A stretch of 7,945 bases of DNA from Acidobacteriota bacterium (GCA_013140955.1 JABFRY010000310.1:1-7945); one strand, 5' to 3'; shown: positions 1 through 6,461, counted from the first letter of the stretch. The notes: generated by a model not told the origin, from the sequence alone. Made by a program: numbers and translations.

Positions 1-14
1 GACATAATGCGCGC

Positions 15-1064
15 ATGCGCAGGTTCTCCCGTCCCCGCGCGGGCGCGCTGATCCTCCTGGCCGCGGCCCTCCTGATCTGGACCGCGTTCCTGCAGGCCGC
101 TTCGGGCGGAGCCCCCGCACGGGTCGGGGCGCAGGCCGACGCAGCCGCGTCGTCGCCGGGCTCCGCCGAGTCGCGCGCCGTCGCCTACCTCGCCGTGGAG
201 GTCCCCCGCTGGCGCGAGGCGCACCCCTGCTACTCCTGCCACAACAACGGCGACGGCACGCGCGCGCTGCTGGCAGCGTCGCGGCTGGGCCTCGTCGAGG
301 CCGGACGATTTGCCGGGTCGATCGACTGGCTGCGGACGCCGGAGCAGTGGGTGCTCAACGCGGACGATGGCGGCGTGAAGGATCTGCCGCTGGCGCGCAT
401 CCAGTTCGCCTCCGCGCTGCGCGTGCTCGTCGAGGCCGAACCCGACCAACTGCCCGCGCTCCAACGCGCGGCCGCCCTCGTCATCGCGGATCAGCAGGCG
501 GACGGCTCATGGCCCATCAACACGAGCGCGACCATCGGCTCGCCTGCGGGTTACGGACCGGCGCTGGCCACCGCCATGGCCAAGCAACTGCTCGTGGCCG
601 TGCCGACGCCGGATGCGAGGCAGGCCCTTGCGCGGGCCGACGCATGGTTCAGGGCCGCAGAGCCGGCCTCGGTGCTCGACGCGTCGGCCGTCCTGCTCGG
701 TCTCGGCACCGCGAACGACGCGGCGGCGGCGGCCACCCGGACACGCGGCCTCACCGTGCTCCGGCAGGGGCAGGCCCCCGACGGCGGATGGGGTCCCTAC
801 ACGACGTCGCCTTCCGAGCCCTTCGACACGGCACTGGCCGTCCTCGCGCTCGAGCCGCTGCTCGCGCAGCCGGCGCTGGCCGGTCCGGTCTACGACAGGG
901 AGGCACTCCGCACGGCGATCGCGCAGGGACGGGCGTATCTGAGGAGCAGCCAGTACGCAGACGGGAGCTGGACGGAGACCACGCGCCCCTCGGGACAGGA
1001 GAGCTACGCGCAGCGCATCTCCACGACCGCGTGGGCTCTGGTGGCGCTGCTCGGCGGCGACTGA
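15..1064 (+). CDS. Exported CxxCH haem-site protein with squalene-cyclase-like (alpha-toroid) QW repeats
   Basis: A 349-residue protein that probably acts outside the cytoplasm. Residues 1-29 form a signal peptide or anchor (basic MRRFSRPR, then a hydrophobic stretch), with a possible cleavage at VGA|Q near residue 39. One c-type haem motif, CYSCH, lies at residues 72-76. The rest reads as an all-helical toroid of the prenyltransferase/squalene-hopene cyclase repeat type, with QW-like motifs QQADGSW (160-166), QAPDGGW (253-259) and RAYLRSSQYADGSW (306-319); the last fits the QW consensus completely. I see no DxDD motif, which class II terpene cyclases need, so cyclase activity is unlikely. 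By analogy with other CxxCH-plus-toroid proteins, an electron-transfer or haem-linked role is possible but unproven. The start is supported by the signal peptide. Only 14 bases precede it, with no visible Shine-Dalgarno and no in-frame stop, so an earlier start cannot be excluded. It is convergent with the next gene, six bases away. Confidence 0.85.
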   Translation: MRRFSRPRAGALILLAAALLIWTAFLQAASGGAPARVGAQADAAASSPGSAESRAVAYLAVEVPRWREAHPCYSCHNNGDGTRALLAASRLGLVEAGRFAGSIDWLRTPEQWVLNADDGGVKDLPLARIQFASALRVLVEAEPDQLPALQRAAALVIADQQADGSWPINTSATIGSPAGYGPALATAMAKQLLVAVPTPDARQALARADAWFRAAEPASVLDASAVLLGLGTANDAAAAATRTRGLTVLRQGQAPDGGWGPYTTSPSEPFDTALAVLALEPLLAQPALAGPVYDREALRTAIAQGRAYLRSSQYADGSWTETTRPSGQESYAQRISTTAWALVALLGGD

Positions 1065-1070
1065 CCGGCG

Positions 1071-2288
1071 TTAGCGGACCTCGAAGGGCCGCATGATCGT
1101 CTGCGGGTTCGGGTCGTCGTCCACTCTGTCGAAGGTGTCCACCTCGAACGCCCGCCCGACCTGATTACCCGCCAGATCCTCGAGGATGTCGAGCGCGAGC
1201 AGCTGGTAGGTGCCAGGCTGCCACGGCTCGCTCGGCGTGAAGCGCCACTCCGTCTCGCCCTCCGCAACCTCCGCCTCGCCGTTCACCACCTCGCCGTCGC
1301 GACGGATCCCGAGGGACCGCATCAGCAGGCCGTGATCGAGCGGTTCGCCGAAGGTCACCCGCACCGGTTCGCGGCCTGCCCGCGGAGGCGCGGCAATCTG
1401 CCACCGCTGCGGATCCACGGGGTCGGTGTCGGCAGGGCCCGTACGGAACGTCCGGCGATACTCCTCGCGCAGCGGCAGCCCGTGCTCGTCCAGCCAGTCG
1501 CGGCCGATGACGAGCGTCACCGTCCGCCCGGGCGTGAACGCCCGCCCCATCTCGCGGTTGGGCAGGATGCCGTCCTTGACGCGACCCGGATCGAAGAACA
1601 CCGTGAACCGGGTGTGATCGGGACTCCAGAACTGGTAGTCGAGCGGCAGGACGGCACCGGGAATCTCGCGCCCGGTGTCGTCGAGGAGATGGATGTACTC
1701 CACCCCGCTCTTGCGCCCCATGGGGCCCGAGAACTCGACGTACATCCGGAGCACGTTCTCCGGAATCTCATCCCCGGTGGGATAGATGCGCGACACCACC
1801 GTGGTGGGCTCGGTGTGCTCGGCGGGATGGCCCACCGAGGCAGTCACGAGATCGAGGCCGCCCGGTGCGCCAGGGACCGCGGACGGATCGAAGGCCACCG
1901 CGTACTGGCGGCCCGCATCGAAGGGAAACTCCGGCGTGAAGCGCACCACGGTACCTTCGACCGCGTAGCGTCCCAGCATCGGCGGCGCCTCCGCGCTCAC
2001 CGACACCTTCAGCAGACGCCGCCACTCGTCGTCGGTGAAGGCGCCACGCGCCAGCGTCCCGAGGGTATCGCCGGAGAGGCCGTGCACTTCGACCGCCTCG
2101 TCCCCGAGCGCGATGGTGGGCGCATCCGGGACGGCGGCGCCCCCGCACGCCAGCAGGCACAGAGCCAGCAGACACGAGGCGGCCACCGCCGCCAGCCATG
2201 ACGCCCGCGGCGCAGAAGACGCCTGGCCGCGACACGCCGGGCGACACGGCGAGTGCCCGACACGGCACCCGCCGCCCGGTGCGGTCAT
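1071..2288 (-). CDS. Lipoprotein with bacterial Ig-like (Big_5 / SbsA-type) domains
   Basis: An exported protein with two or three Ig-like modules, probably anchored to a membrane by lipid. A hydrophobic stretch ends in LLALCLLACGG, where LLAC is a lipobox; its Cys is encoded at 2145-2147 and is residue 48 from the chosen start. Big_5-type signatures follow: RFTPEFPFDAGRQYAVAFDP, then NVLRMYVEFSGPMGR, and near the C-terminus WRFTPSEPWQPGTYQLLALD followed by DLAGN. The closing part matches the family's usual 'FTP..PL.PGTY.L.V...D.AGN' pattern. Such domains usually serve structural or binding roles; no catalytic motif is visible. The start is uncertain: ATG at 2288 gives a 405-residue product and ATG at 2327 a 418-residue one, neither has a Shine-Dalgarno, and both leave an unusually long Cys- and Arg-rich stretch before the hydrophobic core. 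It lies 108 bases downstream of the beta-propeller gene and is probably co-transcribed with it. Confidence 0.8.
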   Translation of the reverse strand: MTAPGGGCRVGHSPCRPACRGQASSAPRASWLAAVAASCLLALCLLACGGAAVPDAPTIALGDEAVEVHGLSGDTLGTLARGAFTDDEWRRLLKVSVSAEAPPMLGRYAVEGTVVRFTPEFPFDAGRQYAVAFDPSAVPGAPGGLDLVTASVGHPAEHTEPTTVVSRIYPTGDEIPENVLRMYVEFSGPMGRKSGVEYIHLLDDTGREIPGAVLPLDYQFWSPDHTRFTVFFDPGRVKDGILPNREMGRAFTPGRTVTLVIGRDWLDEHGLPLREEYRRTFRTGPADTDPVDPQRWQIAAPPRAGREPVRVTFGEPLDHGLLMRSLGIRRDGEVVNGEAEVAEGETEWRFTPSEPWQPGTYQLLALDILEDLAGNQVGRAFEVDTFDRVDDDPNPQTIMRPFEVR

Positions 2289-2342
2289 CTGGCAGTGACG
2301 CCGAAACGGCGACAGGCGTCCGCTCATCGCAGGCCCGACGCG

Positions 2343-2354
2343 GGACGCGCGTCC
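2343..2354. repeat. 12-bp perfect palindrome upstream of the lipoprotein gene
   Basis: GGACGCGCGTCC is its own reverse complement. It sits in the gap between the two - strand genes, 15 bases upstream of the outer ATG (2327) and 54 bases upstream of the inner ATG (2288). It could be a protein-binding site or a weak hairpin, but chance is plausible at this GC content. Confidence 0.3.
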
Positions 2355-2396
2355 AGCTGCCGGGATGCAGAATAGGTCGTCATCGTGCCTGGCGCA

Positions 2397-3497
2397 CTAC
2401 GGGAGCGGGACGACCTGCAGATCCATGGCGCCCGAGGCGGAGCGCGCCACGACGATGGCATTGCGATCGTCCAGCTTGTCGAGCTGCTCCACGCCCTGCA
2501 TGCTCTGAATCGTCTGGTAGGCGATGCCGCCGGTCTCGGTATCCACCGGGGTGGTGATGGCTGCCGCCGTGGCGAAGTCCTTCGTCGGGATCTTCATCAC
2601 GCCGCGGCTGTTGTTGGCGGTCAGCAGGAACTGGTCGGCGCCCTTGGTGTACACGATCATGTCGAGGACGCGATTGCCCGCGCCCATCTCGGCGATGGTC
2701 GTGCCGCGCACCTTCTCGCCCGGCTTGAGGTTGGCGATGGGGAACTTCACGAGCGGCGTGCAGGTGTAGCCCGCCACCAGGTGCGACTGGTTGTTGATGG
2801 TGAAGGGCACGAAGGCGTTCACCGGCGACCGCGTCTCGAGCTGACGATGGTTGCCGTGGTAGATCTCCACGCTGGTGCCCTCGTCCACGCGCGCGAACGG
2901 ATAGGGGATGGCGCGGAGCTTCGACGCGAACTCCTCGTTCGAAAGGCCCGCCACCCAGAGGCGGCCGTCGGCGAAGGCCATGTCGGTGACGACGCTGGCG
3001 CGCGGGTTCCGGCGGTCGCCCGGGTTGGCGGCCGGCGGGTTGGGCAGGTCCACCTTCTGGAAGGCGAGGCCGGCCAGGCGCACCATCTCGATCTGTCCGT
3101 TGCCGTCCACGCGGAAGAGCGCAGGCGCCGCGCCCGCCCCCTGGCCCCGCATCACGGAGACGAAGGCGTTCCTGGAGCGCGGATGCACGGCCAGGTCGGT
3201 GATGCTGATGGACCGGGCGTCGGTGCCGAGCAGCGCCGCAAGCTTCTGGTCGAGCGCATCGGTGCCCTTGGCGCCCTGGGCGGCGCCAGACGCGGCCGCC
3301 CCGAGATCGAGGGCGAAGACCGCTGCGGCCTGGTTGTCGGCGGCGAACAGCGTGCCGTCGGGACCGAAGGTCAGGGGGCCAATCGAGGCCATGGAGGGTC
3401 CGCCCGGCGACTGGGCCACCACGGGTGTCCAGGGCGCCCACCAGGTGACGGCCGCTGCGATGACGACGACGCCGAGCAATCGGGGCAGGAAGCGCAT
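2397..3497 (-). CDS. Secreted beta-propeller-like protein of unknown function
   Basis: A 366-residue exported protein. The signal peptide is MRFLPR, a hydrophobic core and then VVA|QS, with cleavage after residue 28. The mature part shows the repeated blade-like strands of NHL/SMP-30-type propellers: IGPLTFGPDGTLFAADN (39-55), ISITDLAVHPRSRNAFVSV (97-115), VVTDMAFADGRLWVAGLSN (169-187), VLDMIVYTKGADQFLLTANN (277-296) and GGIAYQTIQS (323-332). It shows no haem site or PQQ-type tryptophan motif, so the ligand or activity is unknown. The start is well supported: AGGAG at 3504-3508 (- strand) lies six bases before the ATG, and a promoter lies about 80 bases upstream. It heads a probable two-gene operon with the Ig-like lipoprotein, so the two products may meet at the cell surface; that is inference. 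The family assignment comes from motif pattern only. Confidence 0.85.
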   Translation of the reverse strand: MRFLPRLLGVVVIAAAVTWWAPWTPVVAQSPGGPSMASIGPLTFGPDGTLFAADNQAAAVFALDLGAAASGAAQGAKGTDALDQKLAALLGTDARSISITDLAVHPRSRNAFVSVMRGQGAGAAPALFRVDGNGQIEMVRLAGLAFQKVDLPNPPAANPGDRRNPRASVVTDMAFADGRLWVAGLSNEEFASKLRAIPYPFARVDEGTSVEIYHGNHRQLETRSPVNAFVPFTINNQSHLVAGYTCTPLVKFPIANLKPGEKVRGTTIAEMGAGNRVLDMIVYTKGADQFLLTANNSRGVMKIPTKDFATAAAITTPVDTETGGIAYQTIQSMQGVEQLDKLDDRNAIVVARSASGAMDLQVVPLP

Positions 3498-3574
3498 GTG
3501 TCTCTCCTTACTGTCCTGTGTGTCGGTGGCTGGTCGCGTCGGCGACGCGGGGCCGGGCTCGCTCCGAAGGGCAC

Positions 3575-3603
3575 ACCGTACCCCCCGATGGACGGAGTGT
3601 CAA
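3575..3603 (-). promoter_or_regulatory. Sigma70-type promoter for the beta-propeller/lipoprotein operon
   Basis: On the - strand a perfect -35 box TTGACA (3598-3603) is followed by a 17-base spacer (3581-3597) and a weak -10 box TACGGT (3575-3580). Transcription would start near 3568, giving a leader of about 70 bases before the ATG at 3497. Orientation and position suit the gene, but the -10 box matches the consensus at only three positions. Confidence 0.5.
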
Positions 3604-3780
3604 CCGGCGGTGGCTCCGGGGCGGCTGAGCCGGTGGGCGACACGCCGTCGACGGGAGCGTGAGCGGCAAGAGCCGACAGAAGCGCCGTGAGCGGGCCGAC
3701 TCGAGCGGGGTGCCGATGGACGTACGGGCGAGGCGCAGGAGGCGCACACTGGAAAGGTCTGCCCCGACCGGCAGGCGTCA

Positions 3781-3808
3781 GGCACCTGCCGCGCATGCGG
3801 CACGTGCC
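3781..3808 (+). promoter_or_regulatory. 12-bp hairpin immediately upstream of a ribosome binding site
   Basis: GGCACCTGCCGC (3781-3792) pairs with GCGGCACGTGCC (3797-3808) at 11 of 12 positions, leaving a four-base GCAT loop. The stem ends two bases before the GGAGG Shine-Dalgarno (3811-3815) of the next gene. A competing stem, CGGCAGG (3769-3775) with CCTGCCG (3785-3791), uses the same 5' arm, so the two folds exclude each other. This suggests control of translation or transcription of the small protein, but no known riboswitch class is recognised. As DNA, the inverted repeat could instead be an operator. Confidence 0.45.
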
Positions 3809-3822
3809 GTGGAGGACCGCTC

Positions 3823-4197
3823 ATGACAACTGACCGCTACTTGCGCATCGTCCTCACCGTGATTGCTCTCGAACTCGCGTGGCTCGGCATCAGGGACGTG
3901 GCACCGCCCGTGTCCGCGCAGCAGCCAACCGCGCAGGCGTCACCGCAACAGCCCACCGCGCCCATCCCGGTCGTGATCCGGGGCATCGACCTTCCAGCCG
4001 ACGCCGAGGGCGCACTGCCCGTGGCCCTGGTGGCAGCCGGTGCGACCGTGCGCGTCGTCGCCGCGCGCCCCCTGCCGATCGAAACGGCACTCCCGCTGAA
4101 GATCGAAGCGGATCGACCGCTGGTGGTCGAAACGCGCGACCGGCCCCTGCAGGTGCAGTCGGTGCCCTACGTGCCGGGACGCCTGCCGGGCGACTAG
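3823..4197 (+). CDS. Small exported protein with tandem octapeptide repeats, unknown function
   Basis: A 124-residue protein. The N-terminus MTTDRYLRIVLTVIALELAWLG is a signal peptide or membrane anchor, with possible cleavage at VSA|QQ (after residue 32). A Pro/Gln/Ala-rich linker (33-47) follows, then a beta-rich domain. Residues 83-114 hold four near-tandem units of eight or nine residues of the form PL-x-[IV]-[EQ]: PLPIET, PLKIEA, PLVVET, PLQVQS. The 24-27-base periodicity is visible in the DNA. From memory, short Acidobacteriota hypothetical proteins often share a DRYxxxxLTVIA opening, but I could not check this. The start is supported by GGAGG at 3811-3815, seven bases before the ATG. 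The gene stands alone on its strand, and a strong hairpin lies directly before the ribosome binding site. No function can be assigned. Confidence 0.8.
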   Translation: MTTDRYLRIVLTVIALELAWLGIRDVAPPVSAQQPTAQASPQQPTAPIPVVIRGIDLPADAEGALPVALVAAGATVRVVAARPLPIETALPLKIEADRPLVVETRDRPLQVQSVPYVPGRLPGD

Positions 4198-4296
4198 CGC
4201 GATTCGCGCATCGGTGTCGCGCCCGGCCGCGGTCCTCCGGCGCGCCAGCTGACAGGGCCCGCGGCAGCGAGAGGGAAGGGACGCGTGAGGGTGGGT

Positions 4297-4325
4297 GGCC
4301 AGGGCGCGGACGACGCGCCCCGGCC
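4297..4325. terminator. Long hairpin between convergent genes, candidate bidirectional terminator
   Basis: GGCCAGGGCGCG (4297-4308) pairs with CGCGCCCCGGCC (4314-4325) at 11 of 12 positions around a five-base GACGA loop. It lies seven bases past the stop codon of the - strand gene and about 100 bases past that of the + strand gene. No U-tract follows on either strand, so it is not a classic intrinsic terminator. U-poor terminators or RNA-end-protecting hairpins of this kind are plausible in GC-rich genomes. Confidence 0.45.
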
Positions 4326-4332
4326 TGAGGGT

Positions 4333-5223
4333 TCAGCGACGCGCGGAGGGCGCCTGTCGGCGCAGCGCCTCGATGGTCTTCTGATACTCGGGATAGAGCG
4401 TCTCGGCACCGCCGCGCGTGACCTCGAACGGGAGCCCGAACCGGTTGGCGAACTCCTCGTGCCGCGTCCCGATGGGCCAGCTGGGCACCCAGCCGGTGGC
4501 CTTGTCGCCGAGTTCGTCCACCGTCTCGAACGGAATCGCCGCGCCCACGTGCTGACCCGGCCGCTGCGAGAACTCGCTCGTCCTGACCATCGGCTCGTCC
4601 AGATAGACCGGGTCGTCCACGAACGAGATGTGCGACAGCAGCGTGCCGTGGCGCGTGAAGTACTCCACCATCACGCCGCGGTAGCTCGTGGGTGGCCCGT
4701 TCCGGTTCACGAACGCCGTCTTCATGTGCGTCGTGGTCACCTTCAGCTTGTTGTCCACCCACTCACCCGTCGAGAAGCCGGCAAACGTGTGCTCGGCGTA
4801 GCGGGACGGGTGCGGGCGTCCGTCCATCCAGATGACGCGGTCCGCCCGGCCGAAAAACCCCTCGAGCGTATAGGCGATGAGCTGGCCCGTGACCGGGTGC
4901 ACCACCTTGTCGATCCGCAGGTTGGGCTGGGGGCCGCGCATCGAGTACTGCGCCGGGTGCGGCTTGGCCTGCTGCTCGGGCTGGGACAGCACGGACGCGT
5001 CCCACGTCTCGGCCTTGCGCCTGGCCGCGGCGTTGAGGGGGATGCCGGTGTAGTCGCCCAGTTCGGCACCAGGCCCCCGGTGGTCCTGATCCTCCTGGTT
5101 GTCGCGGCCCCACTCGCCGGCAATGTCCACCGACTGCGCGAATGCCGGTGCCACGACGACGGCCGCCATCAGGGCGGTCAACGCCAAGGAGACGATGCCT
5201 CCACGTCTCTGCTGTGTCCTCAT
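4333..5223 (-). CDS. Conserved exported protein of unknown function, coupled to the MBL-fold gene
   Basis: A 296-residue exported protein. The signal peptide is MRTQQRRGG, a hydrophobic core and then AFA|QS, with cleavage after residue 29. The mature N-terminus begins with VDIAGEW, an opening common in secreted lipocalin-like hypothetical proteins. The core (about 105-215) holds the most family-like text: RVIWMDGRPHPSRYAEHTFAG (129-149 region), GEWVDNKLKVTTTHMK (153-168), and GVMVEYFTRHGTLLSHISFV (183-202) before DPVYLDEPMVRT. From memory this resembles widespread unnamed proteins with an 'IxMDGRxHP ... GxWxxxxLxVxTxH' pattern. No catalytic site is known. The ATG at 5223 overlaps the TGA of the MBL gene by four bases (5220-5223), and GGGAG (5231-5235, - strand) lies seven bases before it. 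Translation is therefore probably coupled, and the product likely works with the MBL-fold protein in the periplasm. Confidence 0.85.
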   Translation of the reverse strand: MRTQQRRGGIVSLALTALMAAVVVAPAFAQSVDIAGEWGRDNQEDQDHRGPGAELGDYTGIPLNAAARRKAETWDASVLSQPEQQAKPHPAQYSMRGPQPNLRIDKVVHPVTGQLIAYTLEGFFGRADRVIWMDGRPHPSRYAEHTFAGFSTGEWVDNKLKVTTTHMKTAFVNRNGPPTSYRGVMVEYFTRHGTLLSHISFVDDPVYLDEPMVRTSEFSQRPGQHVGAAIPFETVDELGDKATGWVPSWPIGTRHEEFANRFGLPFEVTRGGAETLYPEYQKTIEALRRQAPSARR

Positions 5224-6323
5224 CGTGCCGCTCCCGCCGTCAGGTCCTTGTAGATTGCGTCCACGAACATCTCACCGGTCCATTCGGGCACGGAATACAG
5301 CCCGTCGTAGTCGAGCGTCGGCTGCTGGGCCTTGATCTGCGCGAGCGTCATCTTCGCGTCCACCCCACGCTTCACACGGTCGTGGATGATGGTGATCATG
5401 TCGCGGTACTCCACGACGTCGGCCTCGTTGAGGATGCGGCCGTGGCCGGGAATGACGCGGGTGCCGCCCTGCTGGTTGAAACGGGGCACCGTGAGATCGA
5501 CCACCTGGTTCATGCCCGCCAGGATGCCCTGGATGCTGCCGCCGCGGGCGGCGTCGATCATCGGGTAGCGGAACGTGTCGATGACGTCGCCGGCCACCAC
5601 CACGTCGGAGCGGCGGAAGAAGACGAGCATGTCGGCATCGGTGTGCGCGGTCGGCACGTGGAGCATCTCGATCGGCTCGTCGTTGAACCACATCGTCTTG
5701 CGGGGCGTGAAGAACGTGTTGCTGGGCCACAGCTCGAACGGCTCGCCTGGGGTCTCGCCCGTGGGCGCGCTCATCCGGTTCAGCAGGTTCTCGTGCGAGA
5801 ACACGATGGCGCCAGCCTGCCGTTGGGGGCCGTTGCCTCCGCCGCCGCCCGCCACGGCCGACCCGGGACCGGCGAGGCCCTGCTGGTTGACCGTGGGGTT
5901 CTGGCCCTCGTTCCCGAGCGCCGCGTTGCCGCGGTAGTGCAGGGGATCGGCGGTCGTGTTCACGATGTAGCTGATCGGCATGCGCGTCAGCAGCCGCACC
6001 GCCTGCAGGACGTGCTCGGCCATCTCGGGCGGTCCGGCGTCCACGAGCAGGACACCCTCGGAGCCGACCTGCAGGGTCACGTTGACCGGCCCGCCGACCA
6101 GGGCGTAGACGTTGCCCTCTATCGGGAAGAGTTCCAGCGGATTGCCCGCTGGCAGGGGAATGGTGCGGTTGGCGGCCCGCGGCGTCTCCATGCTCCTGGA
6201 CTGGATCAGCAGGTCCGCGACGTCCCGCTGAGGCCCCGGCTGCTGGGCGCCGAGCGGTTGCAGGGAGAAGAGCCCGGACGCGAGTGCCGTAAAGAAGACG
6301 AGCAGTAGCCGGATGCGTGTCAT
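5220..6323 (-). CDS. Exported metallo-beta-lactamase-fold protein with degenerate metal motif
   Basis: A 367-residue protein with a signal peptide (MTRIR, hydrophobic core, LGA|QQ after residue 26). The MBL fold is shown by the N-terminal strands VYALVGGPVNVTLQVGSEGVL (72-92), VDAG (94-97), the motif-1 loop (122-133), AHTDADMLVFF (226-236), VVVAGDVIDT (241-250) and VIPGHG (290-295). In the usual NTHxHxDHxGGN loop this protein has NTTADPLHYRGN: the two His and the Asp are Thr124, Asp126 and Leu128, and only His129 remains. His227, Asp246 and His294 are kept. It may bind a single or different metal, or be non-hydrolytic. A Gly-rich insert lies at 150-168. The frame is open upstream to 6722, but the start at 6323 is chosen for the signal peptide; no strong Shine-Dalgarno is seen. 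It is first in an operon with the overlapping downstream gene. The substrate is unknown. Confidence 0.88.
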   Translation of the reverse strand: MTRIRLLLVFFTALASGLFSLQPLGAQQPGPQRDVADLLIQSRSMETPRAANRTIPLPAGNPLELFPIEGNVYALVGGPVNVTLQVGSEGVLLVDAGPPEMAEHVLQAVRLLTRMPISYIVNTTADPLHYRGNAALGNEGQNPTVNQQGLAGPGSAVAGGGGGNGPQRQAGAIVFSHENLLNRMSAPTGETPGEPFELWPSNTFFTPRKTMWFNDEPIEMLHVPTAHTDADMLVFFRRSDVVVAGDVIDTFRYPMIDAARGGSIQGILAGMNQVVDLTVPRFNQQGGTRVIPGHGRILNEADVVEYRDMITIIHDRVKRGVDAKMTLAQIKAQQPTLDYDGLYSVPEWTGEMFVDAIYKDLTAGAAR

Positions 6324-6387
6324 GGTCACCGCCGGAGTGTCAGATGGACGAGTGCCTGGGACCGACAAATGTGCAGTATGCGGGCGG

Positions 6388-6416
6388 AGTCTACCGGGGC
6401 AGGCGGAGGGGGTCAA
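6388..6416 (-). promoter_or_regulatory. Sigma70-type promoter for the MBL-fold operon
   Basis: On the - strand, TTGACC (6411-6416, five of six consensus positions) is followed by a 17-base spacer (6394-6410) and TAGACT (6388-6393, four of six). Transcription would start near 6381, giving a leader of roughly 58 bases before the ATG at 6323. The good boxes, ideal spacing and correct orientation make this one of the better-supported promoters in the window. Confidence 0.55.
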
Positions 6417-6461
6417 GCGGTTCGTCCGGGTCGCGGTGCTGCACATCACAACAGCCTCGCC

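Larger units (their letters stand above)
3498..3822. other. Divergent intergenic region
   Basis: This 325-base gap separates the - strand propeller gene from the + strand small exported protein. It holds the - strand Shine-Dalgarno (3504-3508) and promoter (3575-3603), an imperfect direct repeat with CGTGAGCGG at 3658-3666 and again at 3686-3694, the hairpin at 3781-3808, and the + strand Shine-Dalgarno (3811-3815). I see no convincing + strand promoter and no credible gene in any frame. Confidence 0.6.

Noticed and set aside
15..1064. Squalene-hopene cyclase (shc) call
   Set aside because: It is far shorter than a real cyclase, has no DxDD motif and carries a haem site and signal peptide. 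Only the QW repeats are shared.
1332..2201. Long + strand open frame opposite the Ig-like lipoprotein gene
   Set aside because: It mirrors a gene with a lipobox and Big_5 motifs. Its product is Arg/His/Gly-rich with no recognisable domain, typical of antisense frames in GC-rich DNA.
2385..3662. 425-residue + strand open frame opposite the propeller gene
   Set aside because: The - strand gene has a signal peptide, Shine-Dalgarno and promoter. The + strand product is low-complexity (His, Arg, Gly, Val) and also runs across the promoter region.
3658..3694. CGTGAGCGG direct repeat as iterons or a regulator array
   Set aside because: There are only two copies of nine bases with diverging flanks in GC-rich DNA; chance is the simplest explanation.
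5142..6308. 388-residue + strand open frame opposite the MBL-fold gene
   Set aside because: It is a shadow of a clear MBL-fold gene, and no domain is visible in the product.
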